This document shows, one piece after another, positions 45,433 through 55,820 of a stretch of 64,000 nucleotides of DNA. Positions within the stretch are counted from its first letter, which is position 1, and each line of letters begins with the position of its first letter. Location of the stretch: positions 868,001-932,000 of the forward strand of contig JBAOKB010000144.1 in NCBI GenBank assembly GCA_037044905.1, given 5' to 3'. The notes below the pieces were generated by a model. It was not told where the DNA came from and ran no database searches. It worked only from the letters and a program-made list of their open reading frames with translations. A program made the translations under genes and the position numbers. Source of the DNA: Hortaea werneckii (taxonomy: Eukaryota; Ascomycota; Dothideomycetes; Mycosphaerellales; Teratosphaeriaceae).

Positions 45433-46907
45433 CTAGTCGTTCGAGTCCACAGCGGTGCAATTGATGCCGTGCAACAGACTTTCGTCAACCTCATCACAAG
45501 TAAACAGGTTCTCAGGACCACTAGGAGCCATGACCGCGAAGTCCGAGATGGTGATGTTGGAGCAAACATCCGGGTCGCTGCAGACGACGTAGCCGCTGAT
45601 AGGGTCATACGAGTCCGTCGTGGTACCGTAGAAGTTTTCGAGGTGGATGTCGGAAATGGTGAGGCTAGACGGAAACTCATTGCACAGGGTGAAGTTGTCC
45701 TGGCCGTAGCACTGGGTGATTTGTACGGCGTAGTCGACTTGGTCGATGAGCATGTCTTCGTAGGTGACGTTGCGGACGCGGCCGGAGCCACCGCCGCCTT
45801 GGAGGTCGCCGGAGAGTGCGGCGGGCGAGCCGGGCCAGACTTTGATGCGAGCTCCGTTCGATGCATTGTGCATAGAGACGTTGTAGATCTGTCATAGGTA
45901 TTAGTAATGTCAGCTAGTATGGGCGAGACTGAGAACTTACGTAAAGATTCTCGACAATGTCAACTTCGCCTGGGTATTGCCCAATGGAGCCAACGGAGAT
46001 ACCATGGCTACCGTTGCAGTACATGTTCTGAACCAAAACTTCAGTACTGTTGGGCTTGAAGGAGACACAGTCGTCACCATTGTTGACAACGCTGTTCTGA
46101 ATGACAATGTTAGACGAACGGTACGTGTCCCAACCATCGGTATTCTTCGCTTCGTTCTCGCTAGCAGAGTAGCCTCTGATGTTGAAGTTGTCGAAGACGA
46201 CATCTGTGCTGTTGGCCAGGAAATTATACCATTGTGGCGAGTAACGAAGGTAAAGATCCGAGATGGATCCGCCGTGCAGGCCGACTGTGCCAAACAGGAT
46301 AGGACGAAGGATGTAGATGTCCTCAGCATAGAGATCGTACCAGACTTGGCCATTGCCGTCCAGCATGCCGCCGCCGTAGATGTTCACATCTTCACCGCCA
46401 ATCTGGAAAAAAGTTGTGGCGTTCTGGTAGACTTGGTAGAAAGCGTTATCCTGCCAGTAGTCCGTGTCGTTGGTGAACTGAATATAGCCTTGGATATCTG
46501 CCAGCTGGTTAGCCGGGTCATGACTGCATCGATTGTGGTAATCGCTAACCCAAATCAATATGCTTCAAGTACGTCAAGTTCAGCGCTTGGCCGATAACGT
46601 AAGTGGTACCCTGTGGGAAAATGACATGACCGCCATCGTTGCACTTGTCGATCGCCTCGAGGATGTACTCAGAGTCATCAGTTTTCATGTCATCGTGACT
46701 CTTGACATAGCAGTGTTTGCCCCGAAACGGAGGCTTAGGCCACTCTTTGAAAGGCTTCTTCGGTTCGAAGCAAGTGTCAGGTCGCTTGCCATGGTGCTTT
46801 GAGGGATGTGCTGGAAGGTTGGAGAGATACTCCTCATACGCATCCCACGTTGCATTGACGCCTAAGGAAAGAGACAGCAGAGCTGCGAAAGTAGTCTTGA
46901 GTTGCAT
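45433..46907 (-). CDS. Secreted GH28 exo-polygalacturonase-like enzyme
   Basis: Pectin-degrading glycoside hydrolase family 28, probably cutting galacturonic acid from chain ends. The model is complement(45433..45888, 45941..46497, 46550..46907), giving 456 aa; both introns are 52 nt. The chosen ATG gives a clean signal peptide (MQLKTTFAALLSLSLGVNA). An in-frame ATG at 46940 lies only ~30 nt from a TATATA box and is less likely. GH28 residues are present: NTDGWDTY and GDDC (catalytic Asp residues), NGSHGISVGS (His) and RIKVWPG (substrate-binding Arg-Lys). The beta-helix is suggested by repeated NIV/DIH/NIT strands. Many N-glycosylation sequons (NLT, NAT, NST, NGS, NVS) fit secretion. Expression is probably pectin- or carbon-regulated, but no site was identified. 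Confidence 0.92.
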
Positions 46908-46940
46908 CTTCGGAAGATGTCTGTTGTTGAGAGAATGCAT

Positions 46941-47927
46941 TCGTCCATGGTGGCATGCCCTTGGGGCCTATATAAAGAGGCCTTTGAGAATCGATGACCC
47001 GCTCCTTACCGGGTGCTCGTGAGGAGGCTCAACCCTCATCCTCGAAAAAAGATTTTCCGCCTGCGAGCCCATGCGGAGACATGATGATGCTCCTGCTCCA
47101 TGGGGTAGATGTCCCCGCAAAAGCAAGGGTCAAAGGGTGAGAATGAAGCTTGATTGGCGGAAGATCTTGGCTTCCCAGGAACGCTCGGCTTGTTTTCTTT
47201 GCCAAGGCACTATGTCTGTGCCTTCCACGACTTCACTTGTCTTCCACCAGCCTGCCGGGGGATACATCATGATGTCCGAAAGCAGTCCGGAGTTTGTTGG
47301 TGCTGATCTACATTTCGGCTCCGAAGGTACAGCGTTCCAGCGCTTGTTGGTTGTACAGCTTTGTTCCGTGGAGCGACTTTTTGCGTCGCAACACGTCAAG
47401 ATTGACCGTATCGCTTCCAACATAGGAAGAGGAGATTTAAACAGATACAGGAGGTGTAATTTGCAGCAGACTCTAACCGCACGGCTATGAAGCATTGTCC
47501 ACCAATGTTCGTGGAGCTCACCTCATTTCTTCAAGCCCCGGAGAGGATTTGCTGAACCTTGTCTCTGGTCATCTCATCATCCTGACCAGCACGATGTTCA
47601 AATGGACCGAGGTAGCGAGATCGGGAGATATCTCCGAACTAAAGGAATAACACTCATTCCATTTATGAACTAATGACGACTGTTTCCGGCCAACACACCA
47701 TATCCATTCCTGGGAAAGCAACCACTTAAACGATGACCATGCGCCGAGCACCTCTTGGAAGGCCCCCTACGAAGACATTCATGATCCAGCCGTCAAGCAC
47801 GCAATCCTCTCACATGCCTCGGCTATAGCTTCTCGACGCCATGCAAGGCGACGCTGAAACACACGCTCCCGTAACGCCGATTCATCACCCCCATGAAGGC
47901 AAAGGATGCCGACCATACCATCACATC
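46941..47927. other. Promoter region of the GH28 gene
   Basis: This 1-kb segment lies between the GH28 start and the stop of the 1159-aa gene, both on the minus strand. A TATATA box at 46969-46974 lies 62 nt before the chosen GH28 start. No other feature was recognised. Confidence 0.5.
46969..46974 (-). promoter_or_regulatory. TATA box of the GH28 gene
   Basis: TATATA occurs in CTTTATATAGG on the minus strand. Transcription would start about 30 nt downstream, near 46940, which makes the ATG at 46907 the first usable start. Confidence 0.5.
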
Positions 47928-50900
47928 TTAGCCTGACCCATTGGGACCCATGCACTTATGGCAGCATCCAAATGCAGGGTTGCCCAGAGGCAAAGCTTCG
48001 GTCGCCTGCGTGATCTCAATGTTACCACACGGCACGTGGCTGTAACCCATCATCTCCGCCCACTGCTTTCTCGAGCGCGGCCAGACTCTTTCGGATGAGG
48101 TTGGCGGAGAATCATTCTCCTCTTGCCCGTTGAAGGGGCTCAGCTGGGTGTTGCTGAAGGGAGAAGTGTAGGAGGGCCTGTAGGAATGGCTACTGCTGGC
48201 GCGGCCATGGTACTCAGTATGACGGCCGTACTGCATTCGGACTGGAGAGCGTGTGTTGCGCTCGGCTTGGGGTCCGTAGCCTTGAAAGCGGATCTCCTTT
48301 CCATCGCCCCCTTTCCAGCCATAGCTACTCCTGCCAGGAGCCGGTGTTCCGGAGCCGATTGTCCAAGGGCCGGAGCCTTCTGATGATGGTGAAGCAACAG
48401 CAATGTCGTTGTGGCTGTGCTGGGTCTCCGTGAGGGGCTGCGGTGATTTACCAGCTCTACCAAAAGAAACAGGCTTCTGCTTCCCATCAAGGTCCATCAC
48501 AGTCCAGTTAACGCTCTTCTTGCTAGGACTCAGTGTCGGCTTCAACACCTGCCCAGCCTTAACCTCGTTCGGCGATGTATCTGACATGACTGTGTTACCA
48601 TCTTTGTCGAGAATAGGCACCGCCTTGTTCTCCCGTCTCGGGGTCCGGGGTGCTAGAGCTGGTACTGGCGATGGAAGTCCGGTCGCTTGCAGCAAGTTGC
48701 CCCAAAACCGCATGTTCTGTCTTTTACTAGGACTTGAGCTGAAGTCACGAAGCCTTTGGATGCTGTGCTGGACATCCTGTGGCATTGCCGACCAGCTTTC
48801 TGCCGGCATATGGTCCAACTTTCCTTGCCAAGATAGCAGACTAAGCTCCTGAGCAGGGCCTTGAGGCTGCCAGAGCGGTTTGAAGATTTGGGCAGTTGCT
48901 CGGAGGGAAGATTTCAGAGTCGCCGTTGGAGCCGATTCGAAGACTGCCTCGTCACTGCTTGGAGTACGAAACGCTTCCTTTGAACTGTTGCCTGCCTTGA
49001 TCTCGGTCACGATGTTGACAGCTGATGTATCTGCCTCGGTGCTGGCGATACTGGTCTGTCTTGAACTTCTCAAGTGCGGCGGCAAGGCTTTGCCCGTGAC
49101 ACCAACGCCTTGCCTCGCTAGTAGTGCAATCTGTGCGAGTTCTGGGGTCATTCTGTGTGGTGTCTCTGGAAAGTCTTCGCAATCGACCATCTTCGGCTTG
49201 GCCGCTATTTCTCGCTCCTCTTTGTCTTCGGCGATTGCAGAGTCCTCGCGATTCGTTTTCAACAGGCCCTGACTGTCCAGCCTATCAATGATCGGCTTGA
49301 GTATGTCGGCATGAGAAGTCCTGCGCTTGGCCACTGTATTCGGAACAGCAGTGAGAGGGTGCACAGGCATTGACCTCGGCGAGACGTTGCCCAGAGCTTC
49401 GCTATGTGGCGAGTCTTTGGGTTTCTGAAATTGTGGGATCTTGGAAGTAGTCTTCGGAGTAGCAACTTTGGCCTTCTGTTTCTCGGCTTCGCGCAGGCGG
49501 ACGGGACTGCTGGGGGCGGTACGCTGGGTCGCATTAGGGCGCAGAACTTGCTGATCTTTGCGCTGAGGACTCTTGGGAGAGTTCTGATTACCAGCCAGAC
49601 GCTTCTCTGTGAAAAATTCGTCGACTGAGCCGGTAGCCGATTTGGCCGAAGCAGATACCGGAGAAGACTGAGGTGTGCCCTGGCTCGCTCGGTTGGTGTT
49701 GATGCGTAATGTACCAGGCTTCTTTGCTAGATCCTGCCCAGCGGTGGCAACAGCACGTCGAGTGGCCGCGGCCGTAGGAAGCATGTACGAGTTTACCTTC
49801 TTCTTCGACACATTCTGGTCATCTTCTTCCTGGGCCGTCGTATTCAACTTGACTGCATCGCTGCTGTCAACAAATTGCCACTCGTCCACATCTGACGCCA
49901 TCGAGGTCACGGCGCCACGGTGCAACGATTTCCCAGCCGGAGCAGGTTTCGTTGGGGAGTCTGCGGTCATCCAAGATCCTGGTATCGACCTTCGCTTGCT
50001 CAAATGCTGTGCAGTGTGCCTGTCGGTTCCCGAAAACAACTCTCTCGCCTGGGTGCTCTTGCCCGGTGACAACTCAGCCGCTCTTGCACCAACCGAATCC
50101 TTGCGAAAGGCGGTCTCGCCAGCTCGTCGGGCGAAAGACTTGGTTGGCTGTGCAAAGTGAGGCGTAGCTTTAGCGTAGGGCGGAGGTGTTGCTTCCTTAG
50201 TCGAAATCTGGATGACAGTCGTCTCGTCGTCCTCAGCCTTACTGGGCATGCCAGGTTCTCCGATTGGTCTGCAGCTGTTGTCAACGCTTTCATGGCTATG
50301 CCCGCTCCTGGTTGCTGATTGCGCGTTGTTACTCGCATCCTTAACGCCGGTACTCGCAACGGAAGCGTAGGATGACTTCCGCATCTCTGCGTGTGATGCT
50401 TCGAGCCCAGAAAGCCCTTTCTTTGAAGTCGCATGGCCGATGCCGAGAGCTGGAAAGTCACTATCCTTCGGCGGACTCTTGGATGGCTTCTTGTCCGGCC
50501 ATTGCTTTTCGCGTGCGTTCGCGAGGCTCTCGTGCACCCTTTGTAGTCGTTGTGCTGCACTTTCTTGCTTCTCGGCATTGCCACGGTCATCGTCGGCTCT
50601 GTTGTACTCCTTCATCGCATTCAGAGTCTCTGTTTTCGCATTCTCAAGTTGGGAGTTAATGACTTCATAATCGTCCGAGCCATAAGACAAGGCGCGACTC
50701 GTGCCGACATGTTGACCATGCTGGCCGCGTAGGCTCTGAGAAGACTCGGCAACGTGACGAATGAGATCCTCGCTGTTTGGATGAGGTATGGTTAGAACCG
50801 AAGGCAATGCAGCAAGACTATGACCTAGGGACGATTTCTCACCTGTTTGGCAGTTCCCAACTCTCGTCAGTACCCCGTATTCCAGGCTCCTTGCGGCGCA

Positions 50901-51549
50901 TACTGTCAAGGACTTGATGTGGCCGGTGCTCGTCGGACTGGTAAGAGGGACTACGGTCAGCCGAGTTTCACAAGTTTCTGCTGTAGATCAGAGCGGAAGG
51001 GCTGCTTACTTTCTCTGTAGACTTGCTCTTCTGTCGTTCAGGCTTTGCAGAGCTTCCGCTGATCCAGCCGCGCAGGTTGAAAGCAGCGAGGCCTGCCATG
51101 GCGTCCGGCTGGACAGCGGAGAGTTCGGATGCTTGAGTCTGCTGCGGTGGAGATGAAGCAATAGAACAAGCTCGCAATACTGGTGCTTTAGTGATGGATG
51201 CTGTACCAGTGTCTGTAGCAAGGATGGTGGAAGATGCAGTGTTGTGCTGATGTTGATGGTCGGTAACAAGACGAGTTGGAATTGCACTTTTCATCAGCTC
51301 TTCCTGCAGCTGCTGCCCTCTTTTCCTCTCTTTCCATTTGTTGTAGTTACGGCTATTACTTCTCGAGATCCGCAGTTTCCCATCTTTCCTAAGCGGCTTA
51401 GATTGCGTGTTGGGGTTCGAAGCTACGGAAGGAAGTGGCGCGCCTGCGGTGGCGGAAGGTCTAATTGGCTTCGCACGTCGGCAGAAACGATGAAGGACTG
51501 TCTCCTGGTGCTTGCATGTCGCAAAATGGCAATAAGTGTAGTAGCACAT
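47928..51549 (-). CDS. Large low-complexity protein with terminal Cys clusters, 1159 aa
   Basis: Not recognised by name; it resembles conserved hypothetical proteins of filamentous fungi. The model is complement(47928..50772, 50843..50937, 51010..51549), with introns of 70 and 72 nt whose joins restore the reading PNSEDLIRHVAE. The N-terminus MCYYTYCHFATCKHQETVLH with a following RFC has four Cys and three His, a possible zinc-binding knuckle. The ~1050-residue middle is Ser/Pro/Lys-rich and probably disordered, with short repeated SPxK-like phosphorylation sites. The last ~50 residues (RKQWAEMMGYSHVPCGNIEI and GCCHKCMGPNGSG) hold a second Cys cluster. No membrane segment was seen. The frame is also open upstream to an ATG at 51627. 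A scaffold or nucleic-acid-associated role is possible but not shown. Confidence 0.78.
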
Positions 51550-51984
51550 TGTATCAACGAAGGCGCATTTTGCGCTTCGCTCCCGGCTACGCTGCCCGCT
51601 GCTCCGCTGCTCCGCTCGATACCGCACGCAAAATATGACAGTGGTTTTGTTGTCTTACCTGGATAATTCGATATCGGTTTTAACCATGTGTATCCGTAAA
51701 TGTTGAATGGAAAGTGTGCTGTTATTGAGCGCAAGCTGGTCGCGAAGATGTTTCGAAGACAATCCAAAAAGCCAAGTGCCAAAACCTGTCCGGAAGTGGA
51801 AGGAGCGACCCAGTGAATGAGATACGCTCAGTCAGTCGCACGAGCCCCTCCTCTCCATTCATACACAGGCGACATCGGAAGCGACTTAGTAAGTGGCTGC
51901 ACTCACTTTGGGTATCTCAGAATCACCTCAGTTGCCTCACAGCGAAATACGTACAAGAACGCCGTTCGCCACTCTTGACATGAC
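51550..51984. other. Intergenic region upstream of the 1159-aa gene
   Basis: This 435-nt segment lies between the start of the 1159-aa gene and the NEJ1 stop, both on the minus strand. It should hold the promoter of the former. A GC-rich run with GCTCCGCT repeats lies near 51595-51615. Confidence 0.45.
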
Positions 51985-53838
51985 CTAGAATTTGCGCTTC
52001 TTCTTCGTCGCACCTCCATTCTTGCCTGACTCTAGCTGCCTCTTTAGCTCCAGCCTTTTCCTATCTGCCTTTTCCCGCGATGTCTCTCTTGGAGGCGGTG
52101 TCGGTTCCCTTTGTGGCTTTCGTGCGCGGTCTGACTCTTCTGCATCATTGGCAGAACTAAGACCGCCACTTCTCCCGCTTCGACTCCGGCTTGCATCTTC
52201 TTGCATATGATCGTGATTATCATCAGCGTCTGTAACCATCCTCTGGCCTCCAATGGTGCCCATCTTGCTTTTCCGTGGTGACGCTGTTTTGGCTTGGCTG
52301 TTCGCTGGACCGGCCAGCTCAGTAGGTGCTTGTGGCTTTCCTTGAGATTTACTTCCTCCAATAGTCCCTAATTTAGCTGGTTTCTTCGGTGCTGCAGCTT
52401 CATCCTCGCTGATTGGAGTATTGGTGTCAAACGCTCGATGAGGCGTGGCTGAATTGAAAGCGCTTGGCTCACGACTGATTGCTGTGCGCTCGGCTGGAGC
52501 CTGAGCCGATGAGGAAAGGTTAGTAGAGGCCGCATGTTCTGGGCTAGTTGAAACAGATGACGCAGTATCTCTTTTGCCACCGATAGCGCCCAGGCGGGAA
52601 CGAGGCTGGATGGTGGAAGGCGATGACTGAGCTGTCTTGGCTGATCTTGAGGGAGGTGACAATGGTCTTTCGGGCACCGCAGGCTTGCTTTTTGGCGATT
52701 CTTGTCTTGATGCTGGTTGTGAAGGTTTCTTTGCTGGTGCGTCAAGGTCTTCCTCATCTTCTGTGCTTTCATCGTCAGGTGCGGCTTCGGTAGCTACCTT
52801 TTCAGATTCCTCACGCTCCTGTGTAAAGGAGCTCGCCACCCTTTGCGTTCCTTGTCGCTCTCCATTCGTAATCGTAGCAACTGACCTCCTCGATGTGAGT
52901 GGCGTCGACTGTCTCTGAAAATCATCCTTCGATGTTTCTCCGCCGGAGCCGGGACTGTCTTGTCGAGTCTCCTTCTTTCTAATTGGAGTTTGGCTTTCGC
53001 CGCCTGAAGCTATGCCATTGGATATGGTCTTCAGGTTATCAGATGTCGTCTCACTGTCAATGCGTCGCCACCACCCAGCACGGACGCTGGGCACCTTTTC
53101 ACTACCGGCAGTGACCTTAAGTTCTTTAGTAACTTCCTCTAAAACCCCATCCTCCAACCTTTCCTCACCCCGGTCCTTTTGCTCCCACTGCTTCCTCCAG
53201 TCATTCTCATCAAAGTCCCCCAGGCCTCTCACAAATGGCGCCAATTGCTCGCGATGACTTCGCTTACTTTTGCGATTCAACTTACCGTTCGTTTGTGGGA
53301 AAGGTATGCTTAAGTCATTACCAGACGCCTCAAGCCGATCGCATAGCTTTGAAATGACCCGATCCTTTTCGTGGAGAGCGTACATCAGCAGCCGTGTCTG
53401 GGCTTGAAATTCGTGACATTGATGGAGGAGTGGTGTAATCAGCTGGTCATTTAATTGGTCCGGTTCCTGCAGCGTGAAGTTCACTGTCCAATTCAAGGGT
53501 GAGAGAGGATGTGGTAAAGGAGCTTGCAGCTCTAACTTTAGCCCTTGATCCGTGTCGTCAGGCTGGAAGCGCAGAGATGTCTTGTCTTCTTGCTCAAGCG
53601 TGCCGTTGATCTTCTCAAGCAAGATGTTATACTGCTGCGGCCCATCCGTAGGGTCGATGGAGCAGTCGTTGTTGAGTGCTCGCTTATTGATCTCACGCTT
53701 GGTCAGAGATTCGGACCATATCCGAGAAAGATCTGTCAGATGGATCGTATAGCCTTCAGAGTGCAAGTCGGCTTTGATCAGTAGCGGTGGCAGGCTTTGG
53801 TCGCTGATACTGAGTGTGCGCCACCTTGGGAACATCAT
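51985..53838 (-). CDS. NEJ1: Non-homologous end-joining factor NEJ1/XLF
   Basis: XRCC4-like factor that bridges DNA ends with Ku and the ligase IV complex in the nucleus. A single exon gives 617 aa; ATGs at 53838 and 53835 are adjacent. The N-terminal head (about residues 1-130) has the XLF pattern, beginning WRTLSISDQSLPPLLIKADL and ending PLNWTVNFTLQEPDQL. A helical stalk follows (LLHQCHEFQAQTRLLMYALH). The remainder is a long disordered tail. It holds three copies of a Gly-Ile-Gly-Gly-type motif (LGAIGG, LGTIGG, MGTIGG, near residues 415, 487 and 524). The C-terminus is basic and ends KKKRKF, like a Ku-binding X-KBM motif. It diverges from cactin across 351 nt. Confidence 0.83.
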   Translation of the reverse strand: MMFPRWRTLSISDQSLPPLLIKADLHSEGYTIHLTDLSRIWSESLTKREINKRALNNDCSIDPTDGPQQYNILLEKINGTLEQEDKTSLRFQPDDTDQGLKLELQAPLPHPLSPLNWTVNFTLQEPDQLNDQLITPLLHQCHEFQAQTRLLMYALHEKDRVISKLCDRLEASGNDLSIPFPQTNGKLNRKSKRSHREQLAPFVRGLGDFDENDWRKQWEQKDRGEERLEDGVLEEVTKELKVTAGSEKVPSVRAGWWRRIDSETTSDNLKTISNGIASGGESQTPIRKKETRQDSPGSGGETSKDDFQRQSTPLTSRRSVATITNGERQGTQRVASSFTQEREESEKVATEAAPDDESTEDEEDLDAPAKKPSQPASRQESPKSKPAVPERPLSPPSRSAKTAQSSPSTIQPRSRLGAIGGKRDTASSVSTSPEHAASTNLSSSAQAPAERTAISREPSAFNSATPHRAFDTNTPISEDEAAAPKKPAKLGTIGGSKSQGKPQAPTELAGPANSQAKTASPRKSKMGTIGGQRMVTDADDNHDHMQEDASRSRSGRSGGLSSANDAEESDRARKPQREPTPPPRETSREKADRKRLELKRQLESGKNGGATKKKRKF

Positions 53839-54189
53839 ATGGGTTTGCGGCTATGGAGAAAGAGGGGAAATACATGGAGAGAGATCGAAGGAAATATATA
53901 TTAGTAGCAAGAGAAGAGTTGGTGGTGGCGTGCAGGCTACAGAGAGACATCTCCATACTGTCTCAGACATTCACCTACGAGATGGTACGCCGACTTATGT
54001 CCGCTCCAGGCTGGGAATTAGGGCTTGGTTGCCGAAAGCCGGCGCATTCGGCTTGAAGTTCGCGACACTCACGACCAACATTAGGTACATTAGGTACCTT
54101 GATCAACGAGATACCCGCGACCACACGAGTAGACACCACGATCCACAACGCCTCTTCGCCTAAGCTCTACAGCAGTCGTTGCTGCAAGC
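53839..54189. other. Bidirectional promoter, NEJ1 / cactin
   Basis: A 351-nt gap between divergent start codons. It contains TATATATTAG near 53895 and two adjacent copies of the 9-nt word TTAGGTACA/C near 54081-54098. No reading frame is supported. Confidence 0.5.
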
Positions 54190-55820
54190 ATGTCACGCAA
54201 ACGGCCGGCAGCAGACGCAGCTGAAGCGGCGTGGGTCGCCGACGAAGATCGCTTCGTACTGCAGCAGAGTAAGAAGAAGGCACTACTACGCGCCAAGTCT
54301 GGACGGGCCTCGCCAATTGACTGGCTGGCTGTTACCTTGTCCGTTCTTGAGCCCGGCAGCGCACAAGGCGCATGGGACGACGATGGTGCGAAGGACGACG
54401 AGGAGTTCGAGATCATGGAGCCCGAGATCGTATTCGAAGGACTTGGTGAAGATGAGGCAGCCTTGAATGATTTGATGAAGGGGATAGACGGATACCTTGG
54501 ACTGGAGAGAGGAGCTGGACGAAGCTATTGGGAGGTGAGTGGCAACATGGCTCAGAGTTGGATGGATTTGGGTGCTGACTTGAGGCCTGTCAGCTTGGCT
54601 GACTGACGGGCTGGTATTTTAGACCATGAAGACAATATGTCAAGACCGCTTGAAGCACATCCCAGCTTCATCACAACAGACATCTGCCAGAGGAGTCGGC
54701 TCGGTAGCAGGAGATCTGGATAAGCTTCTGGCACCAAAGAGCTTGCCCGAGCTGGAGAAATTGGAGAAACAGATCAGAACAAAACTTTCCGCGGGCGGCA
54801 ATATCGACACCGACTACTGGGAGCATCTGCTGAGAACTCTTTTGAGCTACAAAGCCAAGGCAAAGCTACGTGAGATCGGCAGCCAAATAACAGCTGGGCG
54901 TTTGGAGTCATTGAAAGCTGAGAAGGTGAAAGAGGCCGACTCGCTTAGAGCTGAGCTGGAGCTTAGCCAAGACGGCACCACCAATGAGACCGACCCGGAT
55001 CTCAAGACTGGTGAAAGACACCCGCTCGATCCAGAACCCTTACTGCGCCTGAGGACCGAAGACAAACAACTCCATTCGATGACTGGCACAGAATTTGCCG
55101 AGAAGCTCGCTCTGGACCGTCAACGAGTTGTCAAAAAAGGGTTCATCCCTATGCAGCATCGTCAAGCTGCCGCTGCATCGTCCGAACCTTCAGCCAAACG
55201 GCAACGTACCGAAGAGCCGTCATCGACGGTAACGGCCCAACAAGCAGCTTTTGACCGTGAAGTCTCCCGTGGTCTGCGCGACAATGAGGAGCTTGTAACC
55301 ACCGAAGTCCCTGTCGAGACCAAGCACATCGACCGCTGGCCATCCAACGTGAAGCCGCGTAAGCCGCGTTACTTCTGTCGCCTTACCTTGGGTTATGAAT
55401 GGAACAAATACAACCAAACCCATTATGATGCTGATAACCCGCCTCCAAGAGTAGTACAGGGCTACAGATTCAACATCTTCTATCCTGACCTCATGCCAAG
55501 GGAGGACGGCGTCGTTCGTGCTCCCACTTACAAGATCGAGCGTGAAGGTGGCAGGAAACGCGGTGAAATGATGGCCCCTGCCGGTGAAGATGACACATGC
55601 GTAATCAGGTTCATATCAGGTCCACCGTACGAGGACATTGCGTTTCGCATTGTCGACAAAGAATGGGACTACAGCGCCAAACGAGAGCGCGGATTCAGGA
55701 GCAGTTTCGATAAGGGAGTGCTGACTTTGCACTTTATGTTTAAGAAGGTAAGCCAACCCTGTTTCTGTACGGAAGGATATGAGCGAATGCTGACAGATAT
55801 AGATCTACTATCGGAAGTAG
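54190..55820 (+). CDS. Cactin, spliceosome-associated protein
   Basis: Nuclear protein needed for pre-mRNA splicing fidelity and sister-chromatid cohesion in yeasts and animals. The model is join(54190..54534, 54623..55747, 55803..55820), giving 495 aa. Introns are 88 and 55 nt with GTGAGT and GTAAGC donors. The last exon is only 18 nt and encodes IYYRK and the stop. The mid region has helical segments (SLPELEKLEKQIRTKL, YWEHLLRTLLSYKAKAKL). The C-terminal cactin domain is unmistakable: KPRKPRYFCRLTLGYEWNKY, NQTHYDADNPPPRVVQGYRF, NIFYPDL, GPPYEDIAFRIVDKEWDY and LHFMFKK. The length is shorter than animal cactin, because the N-terminal Arg-rich region is reduced. The terminal 5 residues match the basic-aromatic end seen in other cactins. 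Confidence 0.93.

Noticed and set aside
45469..46597. Long plus-strand open frames (142 and 206 codons)
   Set aside because: They are antisense shadows of GH28 exons 2 and 3, which carry all catalytic motifs.
46908..46940. Upstream in-frame ATG for the GH28 gene (11 extra residues)
   Set aside because: It lies at the expected transcription start and would place polar residues before the signal peptide.
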